Translations under genes and position numbers: made by a program
Shown here: piece after piece, positions 42,384 through 51,801 of the stretch
Layout: each line of letters starts with the position of its first letter
Numbering within the stretch: position 1 is the first letter of the stretch
DNA from: Actinomyces oris
GTDB lineage: Bacteria; Actinomycetota; Actinomycetes; Actinomycetales; Actinomycetaceae
DNA: 64,000 bases
Reading direction: 5' to 3'
Assembly (NCBI RefSeq): GCF_006546825.1
Contig: NZ_VICC01000001.1
Coordinates: forward strand, 1 to 64,000
Notes under the pieces: generated by a model
Told to the model about the DNA's origin: nothing
What the model saw: only the letters and a program-made list of their open reading frames with translations
The model's database searches: none

Positions 42384-45221
42384 GTGAGCACCGACAACAC
42401 AGACCGCACCGCGCCGCAGGCGCCCCTCACCTCCGACGACGCCGCCCCGTCCTCCCCAACGACGTCGACGCCCACCGCGCGGACACAGGCCACGGACCAG
42501 CGTTCAGGAGAGGCGACGGCCAACCCGACCGATCAGCCCGCCGCCTCGCCCTCCCTCGCGAGCTTCATCGGCAAGGCCAACCGGGTCTCCCAGTCCTCCT
42601 CCCCCGCGCCTCAGGCAACGGCCGCCCAGGCCAGCGCGGCCGCTGCGGCCGGTGCCGGCGCCGCCACCGACGACGCCGATACGGTCGATGCGGCCGATAC
42701 GGTCGATGACGCAGCCCACGACGGGGCCGGCGAGAAGGGGGCCAAGGCCACTGACGACGGGGGCGACACCCTCAACCTCCGCGAGCAGGCATCCTTCCCC
42801 GCGGCCGGGAACCAGGCCGCCGCGGCCGCTGAGTCCGCTGAGACCACCAAGACCACTGCCGCGGGCGCTCAGGCAGCTCCAACGCCATCCAGGACCGTGA
42901 CGCGCAGCAACGAGGCCGTCGCACCGGCGGTCAGGACCGCTGAGGCCGCCGGGATGCCGCCGTCGATTCCGCCGTCGTCGGAGCCCGGCGAGGTGGGCGA
43001 CGAGGTGGGCAACGAACAGACACCGGTCGCCGTCGAGGCCACGACGACCACGGCTCCTGAGCCCGCCGCAGTCCTCACCGGTTCCACGGTCTCCGCCGGC
43101 TCGGCTGTTACTGCCCCGGAGGCGTCGTCGCCCGCCCCGGTGGACGATGTGGATGACGAGGCCGAGGCGCCGGCCCCGACGGTCAGCGCCGAGCCCCTCA
43201 GCCGGCCGGCCGACCGACCGACGACAGCAGCCGCCACCGCGCCTGCAACCACAGAGGCCGCGGTCGCGCAGGGACCCGCCTCCGTGACCGAGACCGCCGA
43301 GACCGCCACAGTGTCGGAGGGCCGCATCGAGGTTGAGGACTTCGAGGCGTTCGACGACGTCGAGGACATCGAGGACCCAGCCGAGGGCGACGACCTCGAC
43401 GGCCAGGACGCGGACGACGACCGCACCCCCGAGACTCCGGCGATCCCCACCCCCGTGACCGGCTCCCCGGCCGTGAGGGCCGTACCCGTCTCGGTGGCCA
43501 CCGGTGCGGCCCGATCCTCGAATGGGATCGCGGAGGCCACCCCGCCGACCCCCTCCACCGCAACCGGCACCGCGGATGCCGCCGTCAGCCTGGACGACAC
43601 TGACAACACCGACGTCGACGACATCGATGACTTCGACGGCGAGCACGACGAGGAAACCGACAAGGCCGGCGAGACCGAGCAGGCATCCGGTGCCGACGAG
43701 GACTCCAAGGACAGTGCCGAGAAGCTTGCTGAGAACGTTGCCGAGGAGGCTGCGCAGCCGGCCGCCGCCTCGGAGCCCGCCTCGGATCCCTTCCCGACAG
43801 CCCCCACCGCGCAGCCCTGGAGGCCGGTCCCGCCGACCTCCGGCTCCCAGACGCCCACCGACACGACCGCAGCAGCCGACGCAGCCGCCGTCGAGGACGT
43901 CGATAACACTGATGACGGCTTCGCGCCCATCGAGGCCCCCGCCGTCTCGGCGGCCTTCGCGGCTCCCGCCGCGCCGTCGGCGACCGTGACGACACCGGCC
44001 GCCCCGTCAGCGGACTCGCCGGAGCCCGCCTCATCGAGCCGGCCCGGGGCCGAGCCGCAGGAGCCGGCGTCAGCGCCGTCAGCGACCTCGGCGCCATCGG
44101 TGCTCGCATCGACGTCACCGGCCGAGCCGGAGGCGGCAGCGCCGGTGAACGCCGCGGCGGACAACCGCCCCTCGGCCCCGTCCTGGCCGGCGACCCCCGC
44201 GGCTCAACTGGCCCGGACGGGCTCTGCCGCCAGCGCCCCCTCGGCGCGTTCCACCGGGTCGGCGCCCTCCGCTCGCCCCGCCTTCTCCTCCGGTACCCCG
44301 GCCCCCACCGCCTCGACGGAAGGGATGGGCGCGGGGCTGGGAGCAGCCCCCCGGGCCGCCGCCTCCCCGTACATCGAGCACTCCAGTGACCGCCCTGAGG
44401 TGCCTGCCAGCGCACCGGCCCCTACCCCGGTGCAGGCGGCGCCGCAGCCCGAACGAGCCCCCTCTACCCAGCCTGCCCCCGCCGCCACGAGCCCCCGGGA
44501 CTACCGCCCGACCCCGGCAGCCTCGCCGTCGGCCCCCTCCCCGCAGCAGACGCCCGACTGGTTCGCAGCCGCCCCCACCGGGCGGGGCCTGTCCGCGAGC
44601 GCCGACGCCGGTCAGAGTGACGACCCGGAGGAGCGCGGCCGTTCGCGTGCCCGGCAGGCTGCCATGGCCATGACCGGTGCCGAGGAGGAGGACGACGCGA
44701 TCCTCCTCAAGGGCGCCAGCGCACTGAACGCCCCGAGCTCGCGAGTCGAGACCCACTGGGCCGGGGTGCTCGTCGCCATCGTCCTGTTCCCTCTGGCCTG
44801 GTTCCTCGTGCACGACGGTGCCGCCACCCTGACCGGCGGCAACCCCTCGGCCTGGCCCTCGGCCGCCTCCCCGATGGGCGCGCTGGAGATCCTGGGCGGG
44901 ACCGCGGCCTGCGCCGCCGCCCTGTTCATGATCTCGCGCTCCTCGCTGGGGGCCTTCGTCGTCGGCGCCCTCAGCACAGTCATCGGCCTGCCCTTCATCC
45001 TCATGCCGGGGGTCACCAAGTCGATCCTGGGGCCCACGGTCAATCGGCTTCAGGCCCACTCCGACCTGGGCAAGGCCCTGTCCACCTACGTCATGGACGA
45101 CGGCCTCTCGGGCCGCTTCATCCTGATGGGCGTGCTCACGATCATGGTCGCCGTCGTCGGCCACGTGGCTCGCCGGTCCGGGCAGCGCACGCAGGACGAG
45201 GGCCGCGGCCCGCGTGACTGA
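42384..45221 (+). CDS. Large disordered protein with C-terminal membrane module
   Basis: A 945-residue protein. Residues 1 to about 780 are low-complexity, rich in Ala, Pro, Thr, Ser, Asp and Glu, with acidic patches such as DDVEDIEDPAEGDDLDGQ. About 150 C-terminal residues form four membrane segments, including ALFMISRSSLGAFVVGAL, homologous to the SRSSLGA module of the preceding gene. GGAG lies before the ATG at 42384. It overlaps azlC by eight bases. A long cytoplasmic or wall-spanning tether is conceivable; no family is recognised. Confidence 0.72.
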   Translation: MSTDNTDRTAPQAPLTSDDAAPSSPTTSTPTARTQATDQRSGEATANPTDQPAASPSLASFIGKANRVSQSSSPAPQATAAQASAAAAAGAGAATDDADTVDAADTVDDAAHDGAGEKGAKATDDGGDTLNLREQASFPAAGNQAAAAAESAETTKTTAAGAQAAPTPSRTVTRSNEAVAPAVRTAEAAGMPPSIPPSSEPGEVGDEVGNEQTPVAVEATTTTAPEPAAVLTGSTVSAGSAVTAPEASSPAPVDDVDDEAEAPAPTVSAEPLSRPADRPTTAAATAPATTEAAVAQGPASVTETAETATVSEGRIEVEDFEAFDDVEDIEDPAEGDDLDGQDADDDRTPETPAIPTPVTGSPAVRAVPVSVATGAARSSNGIAEATPPTPSTATGTADAAVSLDDTDNTDVDDIDDFDGEHDEETDKAGETEQASGADEDSKDSAEKLAENVAEEAAQPAAASEPASDPFPTAPTAQPWRPVPPTSGSQTPTDTTAAADAAAVEDVDNTDDGFAPIEAPAVSAAFAAPAAPSATVTTPAAPSADSPEPASSSRPGAEPQEPASAPSATSAPSVLASTSPAEPEAAAPVNAAADNRPSAPSWPATPAAQLARTGSAASAPSARSTGSAPSARPAFSSGTPAPTASTEGMGAGLGAAPRAAASPYIEHSSDRPEVPASAPAPTPVQAAPQPERAPSTQPAPAATSPRDYRPTPAASPSAPSPQQTPDWFAAAPTGRGLSASADAGQSDDPEERGRSRARQAAMAMTGAEEEDDAILLKGASALNAPSSRVETHWAGVLVAIVLFPLAWFLVHDGAATLTGGNPSAWPSAASPMGALEILGGTAACAAALFMISRSSLGAFVVGALSTVIGLPFILMPGVTKSILGPTVNRLQAHSDLGKALSTYVMDDGLSGRFILMGVLTIMVAVVGHVARRSGQRTQDEGRGPRD

Positions 45222-46005
45222 TCCCGACACCACCCCGACGCCTTCCGGGGCCGAAGAGGCAGGAGCGCCGTCGGCTCGGCGGATGCAGACCCTCGCCGAT
45301 GCGGCCCGGGACGCAGTGCCCATCGTCGTCGGATACGTGACGCTGGGGCTGGCGGCCGGGATGCTGCTGGTCGCCGAGGGCCTGGCCTGGTGGTGGGCGC
45401 CGGTGTGGAGCCTGGTCATCTACTCCGGGACCATGCAGATGCTGCTGGTGCCGCTGGCCGGTGGTGGCGAGCCGCTGGCGGCCATCGCCCTGTCCACCGG
45501 TTTCGTCTCGGGCCGGCACGTCTTCTACGGGCTGGGCTTCCCCCTGGAGCGGGTGCGTGGCAGGGCGCTCACGCGCCTCTACGCCGTCCACGCGATCACC
45601 GACGAGGTCTACGCGCTGCTGGCGGCACGCGACCGGCGGGCCATGAGTGGGCGCTACCTGGTGGGCGTGGAGGCGATCAGCCACGCCTCCTGGGTGTCGG
45701 GCACGACCGTCGGGGCACTGGCCGGCACGGCGCTGGCCTCCGTGGTGGGTGAGCGCATCGAGCTGCTCGGCTTCGTGCTCACGTCCCTGTTCGTGGTCCT
45801 GGCCATTGAGAACTGGCGCAATCACCCCGATATCGGGGTGCTGTGCGTGGGGCTGGTGGCCGGCGGGATCGGCCTGGCCATCGGTGGTTCGGCGGCACTG
45901 CTGACCGCGCTGGTGATCCTCGCCGTCGGCCTGGTGGGGCTGTACGCCTGGCGCGGCCGCCGCCCCGGGGCAAGCGCGCCGGAGCCCGGGCGGAGGGACA
46001 GCTGA
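45214..46005 (+). CDS. azlC: AzlC-family branched-chain amino acid exporter, large subunit
   Basis: A 263-residue membrane protein. It has the AzlC features: an early segment after ARDAVPIVVGYVTLGLAAG, SLVIYSGTMQMLLVPL, and STGFVSGRHVFYGLGF. With the small subunit it exports branched-chain amino acids or their analogues. The GTG start at 45214 overlaps the preceding gene by eight bases, and azlD begins on the last base of its stop codon. Confidence 0.9.
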   Translation: MTDPDTTPTPSGAEEAGAPSARRMQTLADAARDAVPIVVGYVTLGLAAGMLLVAEGLAWWWAPVWSLVIYSGTMQMLLVPLAGGGEPLAAIALSTGFVSGRHVFYGLGFPLERVRGRALTRLYAVHAITDEVYALLAARDRRAMSGRYLVGVEAISHASWVSGTTVGALAGTALASVVGERIELLGFVLTSLFVVLAIENWRNHPDIGVLCVGLVAGGIGLAIGGSAALLTALVILAVGLVGLYAWRGRRPGASAPEPGRRDS

Positions 46006-46328
46006 TGCTCACCAACTCGCAGATCGCAGTCGCCGTCGTGGTCGTCGCCGTCATGACCTTCGTGTGCCGGATCGTGCCTTTCGTGCTGCTGCGCGGGCGT
46101 CAGGACAGCGCGGTGCTGGCCTTCCTGTCCCGGGCGATGCCGCTGGGGGTCATGATCGTCCTGGTGGCCTACACGCTGGGCGGGGTGGGTCTGTCGCCGT
46201 CGACCTGGCTGCCGGCCGCCGCCGGGATCGGGGCGACGGCGGGCCTGCACCTGTGGCGGCGCTCCATCGGGCTGTCACTCATCGGCGGCACCGGCGTGTA
46301 CGTCACCCTCAGCCTCCTGCTGGGCTGA
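46005..46328 (+). CDS. azlD: AzlD-family transporter small subunit
   Basis: A 107-residue membrane protein with about four hydrophobic segments: it begins MLTNSQIAVAVVVVAVMTFVCRIVPFVLL and has FLSRAMPLGVMIVLVAYTLG, both usual for AzlD. The ATG overlaps the azlC stop by one base, and AGGG lies upstream. Its 3' end overlaps the convergent gene at 46309-47103 by 20 bases. Confidence 0.9.
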   Translation: MLTNSQIAVAVVVVAVMTFVCRIVPFVLLRGRQDSAVLAFLSRAMPLGVMIVLVAYTLGGVGLSPSTWLPAAAGIGATAGLHLWRRSIGLSLIGGTGVYVTLSLLLG

Positions 46329-47103
46329 CCCGCCGCGGCCGGTGGCCGACCATGTAGAAGACGATGAGGGCCACGTAGGTGACCACGCTCAGCCAGGCGC
46401 TGACCATCCCCAGCAGCGCGGCCAGTGAGTAGAGCCATGGCCCCATCGCGAAGCGCCGGGTCATGGAGCGCACCTCCGCCTCGGAGACCCCTGCTCGCAG
46501 GCGGCCGCGATCCCGGATGGAGGCCCGCCACAGGGCGTTGAAGAACAACCCACCGACCACCATGACCATCCCGTAGAAGACGGCGCCCGTGCGCTCGTCG
46601 TGGCCGGACTCCAGGGACCGGGTGAGGACCGAGGTGGCGAAGGGCAGGAAGGCGACGTCGAGCAGGAGGAAGAGGTTGCAGATGAGCATCCACTGGTCGA
46701 CGCTGCGCACCCGCACGAAGATGGCGTGATGGTTGAGCCAGACCTGTCCCACCAGGAGGAAGCTGAGGACGAAGCCCAGGTAGCTGGGCCACAGGGAGGT
46801 CAGGGAGTGCAGGAGGCTCCCGCCGCCGTCGGGCAGCTTGATCTCCAGGCTCAGCAGGGTGATCGCGATGGCGATGACCCCGTCGCTGAAGGCCTCCAGG
46901 CGTCCGGGTGAGACGGGCGCCGTTTCCTCCTCCCCTTGTGCGCCGCCGGCCGCAGCGGCCGCCCCCTCCTTGGGTGCCGGGTCAGTAACCGGGTCTGTGG
47001 CCCCGACATCCGCATGTGCACACCCGCAGGAGTCAGTGCGGGCACCCTCGGCGAGGTCATCGGCAGAACCATCAGCCGAGTCATGGTGGCTCTGGGCAGT
47101 CAT
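46309..47103 (-). CDS. TMEM175-like (DUF1211) membrane channel protein
   Basis: A 264-residue protein. After a charged N-terminus of about 65 residues, RLEAFSDGVIAIAITLLSLEI matches the FSDGV-x-AIA motif that lines the pore of bacterial TMEM175 potassium channels; six hydrophobic segments follow, with WLNHHAIF in the expected place. Bacterial forms assemble as tetramers. ATG 47103 follows GGAGAAGG. The gene's end overlaps azlD in the opposite direction, so mutual interference in transcription is possible. Confidence 0.88.
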   Translation of the reverse strand: MTAQSHHDSADGSADDLAEGARTDSCGCAHADVGATDPVTDPAPKEGAAAAAGGAQGEEETAPVSPGRLEAFSDGVIAIAITLLSLEIKLPDGGGSLLHSLTSLWPSYLGFVLSFLLVGQVWLNHHAIFVRVRSVDQWMLICNLFLLLDVAFLPFATSVLTRSLESGHDERTGAVFYGMVMVVGGLFFNALWRASIRDRGRLRAGVSEAEVRSMTRRFAMGPWLYSLAALLGMVSAWLSVVTYVALIVFYMVGHRPRRVSPAGG

Positions 47104-47127
47104 GCCTTCTCCTTCCCTCCGCGGACA

Positions 47128-47283
47128 GGGACATTCTGCGCCGACGGGGACACACCTGCACCCGCGGGGACATTCCAGTACCACCGGGGACTATCGACGC
47201 CGCCGGGGACCGAATTCCAGTCCCCCAACGCGCGTCTTGTCCCCGGCCGGGACGACACGCACCCAGCCGCGCAGAATGTCCCC
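47128..47283. repeat. Intergenic GGGGAC/GTCCCC repeat, copy B
   Basis: About 156 bp just upstream of the TMEM175-like gene. The ends form a perfect 14-bp inverted repeat, GGGACATTCTGCGC (47128-47141) with GCGCAGAATGTCCC (47269-47282). The left half has further GGGGAC units, the right half GTCCCC units; the centre reads GAATTCCAGTCCCC then ACGCGCG. Orientation is the same as copy A at 12009-12145. Confidence 0.78.
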
Positions 47284-47373
47284 GGCGGGCGCCCCTGAGG
47301 CGGTGCAGGACGACGTGGGCGGTGCCGGGCGGCCCCGTCGCCGGTACGGGGCGCCGACCAGTAGGCTGCGGGC

Positions 47374-48282
47374 GTGCCTGTTGACGTCAATCGCCCCGGC
47401 CCCTGGACCCACCGCAACCTCACCGCCCGCGGCACTCGTTTCCATGTCGCGCTGGCGGGCCCCGAGGCCCCGGCCGGAGCCGGCCCCCTCACCCTCCTGG
47501 TGCACGGCTTCCCCGAGTGCTGGTGGACCTGGCGTCACGTCATCCCCGCCCTGGCACAGGCCGGGCACCGCGTGGCGGCCCTCGACCTGCGTGGCTTCGG
47601 CGGCTCGGACCGGCCGCCGTCGGGCTACGACCTGGTGACGCTCGCCCAGGACCTGGCCGCCGTGGTCCGCTCCCTGGGGCACGAGCGCGCCGTGGTCGTC
47701 GGCGCGGGGCTCGGCGGTCAAATCGCCTGGGCGCTGCCGCACCTGGCCCCGGACCTGACGACGGCGATCGTCCCGGTCGGCGCCCCCCACCCGCTCGCGC
47801 TGCGCTCGCTGCGGACCCGGGCCCTGTCCGGGCCGGCGCTGCAGTACGCGAGCCTGCGGATCCCGGGCCTGGCCGAGCGCCGCCTGCGCAGCCGCAGCGC
47901 CCTGGAGGGCCTGCTGCGTTCCTGGGCCGGGCCGCACACGCGCGAGGCACTGGCCGAGGAGGCCCCCTACTACGCCGAGCTCCTGTCCCGACCCGGCGCC
48001 GCCCGCAGCGCCCTGGAGCCGCTGCGCAACCTCGTGCTGTCCCGGGCGGAGACGGCGGCCCTGGACAAGCCGGTGGCGGTGCCCGTCCTGTCGGTGCAGG
48101 GCGAGCTCGACCCGGTCCAGCCCGCCCAGGCCTACGCGCGCGACACCCACCACGTGGCCGGCAACCTGCGTCAGGTAACAGTCCACCGCTCCGGCCACTT
48201 CCCCCAGGAGGAGACCTCTGCGGGGTTCGTCCGGGCCCTGCTGCCCTTCCTGGCCGACGTCGCCCCGCCCGCCTCCGCCTGA
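47374..48282 (+). CDS. Alpha/beta-hydrolase fold protein lacking the nucleophile
   Basis: A 302-residue epoxide-hydrolase-like protein. The oxyanion motif HGFPECWWTWR, LRGFGGSDRP, a late acid region QGELDPVQP and the catalytic-type His in HRSGHFPQEE are present. The nucleophile elbow, normally GHDWGG or GHSMGG, reads GAGLGG, so neither Asp, Ser nor Cys is available. A GTG start at 47374 is used. It may be a binding protein or use another mechanism; sequence error is a remote alternative. Confidence 0.8.
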   Translation: MPVDVNRPGPWTHRNLTARGTRFHVALAGPEAPAGAGPLTLLVHGFPECWWTWRHVIPALAQAGHRVAALDLRGFGGSDRPPSGYDLVTLAQDLAAVVRSLGHERAVVVGAGLGGQIAWALPHLAPDLTTAIVPVGAPHPLALRSLRTRALSGPALQYASLRIPGLAERRLRSRSALEGLLRSWAGPHTREALAEEAPYYAELLSRPGAARSALEPLRNLVLSRAETAALDKPVAVPVLSVQGELDPVQPAQAYARDTHHVAGNLRQVTVHRSGHFPQEETSAGFVRALLPFLADVAPPASA

Positions 48283-48395
48283 GGCCGCAAGCCGGGCACT
48301 TATCGCGCAGCCCCGTTGTTCTTCGGTAGGTCTGCACATGAAGTGCCCGGCTCGGCGGGTGCAGCACGGTCAACCCGGCGCCGGCTCACACCGTC

Positions 48396-49784
48396 TCACA
48401 CCGGCTGGCGCAGGTTGTCCATGAGGGAGCGCCGGTCGAGCTGGGCGGGCAGCCAGGTGGTCGCCACCGCGAGCGCCAGCGAGATCCCGCTGACGAGGGC
48501 CAGCAGCCCCACCGGAACCGAGGCGACCAGGACCGCCATCCCGCCCCCGGAGTACAGCGCGGCGTAGACGGCGCTGAAGGCGGTGGCCGCCAGCCCGAAG
48601 AGGATGCCGGTGACGGCGTAGATGACACCCTCCAGCGCCGTGGAGGCCAGAACCGTGCGGGTGCGCGCCCCGATAACCCCCAGCAGCGCCCCCTCCTGGC
48701 GTCGGGCCCGCCCCACCATGGCGATATTGGCGATCCCGCCGACGCCGGAAATGAAGAAGGTTGGAACCCCGACGGAGAGGAACCCGCTGACCGAGCCCTC
48801 CGCACCGGTCGCCTGGCCGGCCCCGACGGCGGCGTAGACGGTGCCGGTCAGGGCCACGGCGATGGCGAAGGGGACGATCGTCGTCATCGACAGGGAGGCG
48901 CGGTGGCGGGCGTTGGCGCGGGCGGCGAACCAGGCGGGGCTGCGGCCCGGGATGAGGGCGGTCCACCAGGTCAGCAGTGGCCGCAGCGTCCAGTTGGGCA
49001 CGCTCAGGGCAGCGATCGCGGCGAGGAGCCCCATGGAGGCGCCGGCCATCGCGCGATCCCCCGGGTCATTGAGGTTCATACCGGACGTGGCCATCTCCGC
49101 CCTCTCCGCGTCACTCATGGGTAGAGAGCTCTCGAAGGGGGTCATGACCAGCCCCAGGAGCATGATGCCGACGACCACCCACTGCCACCACCGGGTCCGG
49201 GTCTGCGGAGCCGTGGCCTCCCGCAGCGCCTGCATCTCGGGGACCGACGCCGCCCGCCGGGCCGGCCCCATCGCGCCCAGGACGCAGAACAGCATCGTCA
49301 CGGCGATGGTCAACGGCACCCCGAAGCCCGGCATGATGATGGGCAGATTCTGAGGAAACACGTCGAACTCCCGCCAGGTGAGCAGGTAGACGCGGACCAG
49401 CGGCAGGCTGACCACCGCCCCCATGACGCCTCCGAGCAGCCCGATCACCCCGACCTGCGCCAGGATGATGCGGCGGATGCGGCTACCGGGGATGCCCAGG
49501 ACCTTCCACAGCGCGTGGGAGCGCTGCTGGGCCGAGACGGTCAGGCCCAGCGTCGTGGACAGGATGACGGCGGTGGCCAGCCCCGCGTAGGAGACAAGGC
49601 TGGAGCCGATGATGTGGGCGGCGTTGATGAGCTCGGCCGAGCCCTGGGCCTGGGCCCAGCTCAGAGCGCTGTACCAGGCGGTGATGATGACGCCGATGAT
49701 GGCGCCGCCGACCGTGGCGACGAGCAGCGACCACAGCCACTGGCGGGCGTGGTGGCGCAGGTCGTTCCAGATGAGTGTGACCAT
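48396..49784 (-). CDS. FtsX-type ABC transporter permease
   Basis: A 462-residue permease. An N-terminal membrane segment is followed by a periplasm-side loop, then FtsX-like blocks with GIPGSRIRRIILAQVGVIGLLGGVMG and, later, GARTRTVLASTALEGVIYAVTG. It has about eight membrane segments and ends SLMDNLRQPV. Together with the adjacent ATPase it forms a MacB/LolD-type transporter, often used for lipoprotein or peptide antibiotic handling. ATG 49784 follows AGAGGATC. Confidence 0.85.
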   Translation of the reverse strand: MVTLIWNDLRHHARQWLWSLLVATVGGAIIGVIITAWYSALSWAQAQGSAELINAAHIIGSSLVSYAGLATAVILSTTLGLTVSAQQRSHALWKVLGIPGSRIRRIILAQVGVIGLLGGVMGAVVSLPLVRVYLLTWREFDVFPQNLPIIMPGFGVPLTIAVTMLFCVLGAMGPARRAASVPEMQALREATAPQTRTRWWQWVVVGIMLLGLVMTPFESSLPMSDAERAEMATSGMNLNDPGDRAMAGASMGLLAAIAALSVPNWTLRPLLTWWTALIPGRSPAWFAARANARHRASLSMTTIVPFAIAVALTGTVYAAVGAGQATGAEGSVSGFLSVGVPTFFISGVGGIANIAMVGRARRQEGALLGVIGARTRTVLASTALEGVIYAVTGILFGLAATAFSAVYAALYSGGGMAVLVASVPVGLLALVSGISLALAVATTWLPAQLDRRSLMDNLRQPV

Positions 49785-49818
49785 GATCCTCTCCGATCCT
49801 CTCCTGCTCCTGTCCCGG

Positions 49819-50658
49819 TCAGGCGGCGCGCGCGGCTCGCGCCGAGTGGACGAGCTCGGCGATCTGGCGGGCGTCACGGCAGTCGGTCCACTGCACCAGG
49901 TGCCCCTGACTCATGACGGCGACCGCGTCAGCTCTGGCGGCGGCCTCGACGTCGTGGGTCACCATGACCACGGTGGTGCCCTGCTCGGTGAGCCGGCGCA
50001 GCCAGTCCAGGACGAGGGCGGCGGAGTCCAGATCGAGGGCGCCGGTGGGCTCGTCGGCGAAGACGATCCGGGGGCGGCTGGCCATGACGCGGGCGATGGC
50101 CACGCGCTGGCGCTCCCCTCCGGAGAGCTGGTGGGGCTTGAGGCCGGCGCGGTGAGCGAGCCCGACGGCGTCAAGGGCCTCCCGGGTCTGGGCGCCGTTC
50201 AGGGGACGCCCGGCCAGCCGCGAGGGCATGGAGACGTTGTCGGCGGCGCTCAGGGAGGCGATGAGGTTGTACTCCTGGAAGACGAAGCCGACGTGGCGGG
50301 CGCGGAACCGGGCCCGCTCGGCGGCCCGCATCCCGGAGGTGAGGGCGCCGAGCATGGTCACCTGTCCGCTGGTGGGCTCATCGAGGCCGGCCATGCAGTG
50401 CAGCAGCGTGGACTTGCCCGACCCGGAGGCCCCGACGACGGCGGTGAAGCTGCCCTCGGGCAGGTCGGCGTCGACATGGTCCAGGGCGGTGACGCGGGCG
50501 TCCTGGCGTCCGGGGACCTCGTAGACGCGGGTTAGGCCGCGCAGCCGGATGGCGACCGGCGACGTCGGGCCCGGCCCGGCAGGCGGAGTGGCGGACGGCA
50601 GGGATGAGGCGGGGGCGGCGGTCGGGTCGGAGGGGGCCAGGGGCGAGTGAGCCGTCAT
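49819..50658 (-). CDS. ABC transporter ATPase (LolD/MacB-type)
   Basis: A 279-residue ATPase for the FtsX-type permease 34 bases downstream. After a Pro/Ala-rich N-terminus, Walker A is GASGSGKSTL, the Q-loop FVFQEYNLIASLSAADNV, the signature LSGGERQRVAIAR, Walker B IVFADEPTGALD, and the switch His in VTHD. ATG 50658 with GGAGTC upstream is preferred to an earlier ATG at 50694. The 206 bases up to nth hold no gene. Confidence 0.92.
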   Translation of the reverse strand: MTAHSPLAPSDPTAAPASSLPSATPPAGPGPTSPVAIRLRGLTRVYEVPGRQDARVTALDHVDADLPEGSFTAVVGASGSGKSTLLHCMAGLDEPTSGQVTMLGALTSGMRAAERARFRARHVGFVFQEYNLIASLSAADNVSMPSRLAGRPLNGAQTREALDAVGLAHRAGLKPHQLSGGERQRVAIARVMASRPRIVFADEPTGALDLDSAALVLDWLRRLTEQGTTVVMVTHDVEAAARADAVAVMSQGHLVQWTDCRDARQIAELVHSARAARAA

Positions 50659-50864
50659 GACTCCAGCCTGACGGCGCCGGCCCTCCCAGCCCATCCGGCC
50701 ATCTGGCGAATCGAAGGTGGGGCTAGCCCGACACCGGTCCCGGACACCTCCACCTGACGTCCCCGAGAAGCGCATTCTTCGCGTATCCCTGCAGAAACGG
50801 TAGGACGACGCAGCGTCCGCCCGGCTCGGCGTCAGCTCGGCGCAGGCCTACACGGGCTCGGCCC

Positions 50865-51590
50865 TCAGACCCCCACCTGCGGGCACAGCCCGGCCTCGAG
50901 CAGCGTGCACTGGCCGCAGCGGGGCGAGCGGGCCGAGCACACCTGGCGCCCGTGCTCGATGAGCCGGTGGCAGCCGTCGGTCCAGCGCCACGGCTCCCAC
51001 AGGGCCGCGATGTCCTTCTCCACGCGCAGCGGGTCCTTCGACGTCGTCCACCCCAGGCGGCGCGAGAGCCTGCCCACGTGGGTGTCCACGGTGATGGCGG
51101 GCCGGCCGAAGGCGTTGCCGAGCACGACATTGGCGGTCTTGCGCCCCACTCCCGGCAGGGCCACGAGCTCCTCGCGGCTGCGCGGGACCCGCCCCTCGAA
51201 GCGCTCGGTGAGTGCCTGACCGATGCCGAGCAGGTGGCCGGCCTTGGCGCGCTGGAAGCCGAGCGGCCGCAGGATCGCCTCGAGGTCCTCGCGCCGGGCG
51301 GCTCCCAGGGCGGCGGGGTCGGGGTAGTGCTCGAAGAGCTCGGGGGTGACGGTGTTGACGCGCGCGTCGGTGGTCTGGGCCGACAGGACGGTGGCCACGA
51401 GCAACTGGAAGGGGCCGTCGTGGTCCAGGGCGCAGGCGGCGTCGGGGTAGAGGGTCATGAGCTCGTCGTCGACGGCGCCCGCACGCCGGGCCGTCTCGGT
51501 CGTCAGCGCCGTCTCGGCAACCTCGGGGGCAGCCCCGGCCGCCCCCGCCACCTCGGCCTCAGCAGTCTCGCTACTCACTGCCCTGCGCAC
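50865..51590 (-). CDS. nth: Endonuclease III (DNA glycosylase/AP lyase)
   Basis: A 241-residue base-excision repair enzyme. The helix-hairpin-helix LPGVGRKTANVVLGNAF carries the catalytic Lys, and TVDTHVGRLSRRLGW the catalytic Asp. The iron-sulfur cysteines are in CSARSPRCGQCTLLEAGLC; the last spacing is seven residues instead of the usual five of E. coli Nth. A GTG at 51590 has GAGAGGA before it and is taken as start. It is divergent from the Crp gene. Confidence 0.92.
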   Translation of the reverse strand: MRRAVSSETAEAEVAGAAGAAPEVAETALTTETARRAGAVDDELMTLYPDAACALDHDGPFQLLVATVLSAQTTDARVNTVTPELFEHYPDPAALGAARREDLEAILRPLGFQRAKAGHLLGIGQALTERFEGRVPRSREELVALPGVGRKTANVVLGNAFGRPAITVDTHVGRLSRRLGWTTSKDPLRVEKDIAALWEPWRWTDGCHRLIEHGRQVCSARSPRCGQCTLLEAGLCPQVGV

Positions 51591-51801
51591 TGTGTCCTCT
51601 CTCCGCGATCTCATCGGCGGCACCACCAACACCACCCGCGCCCCAGCACCACCCGCGCCGGAGGGTTCCTCCTGCGAGCCCCGGTCCGCCTCTGAGCGGG
51701 TCGTCCTCCGCAAACCGCCATTGCAGTCGATCCCGCCGCCTGCCCGCAACCTCACGGATGGGACCGTGTCGCACGACGCACCCGATGTTGCTCACTTCCC
51801 T

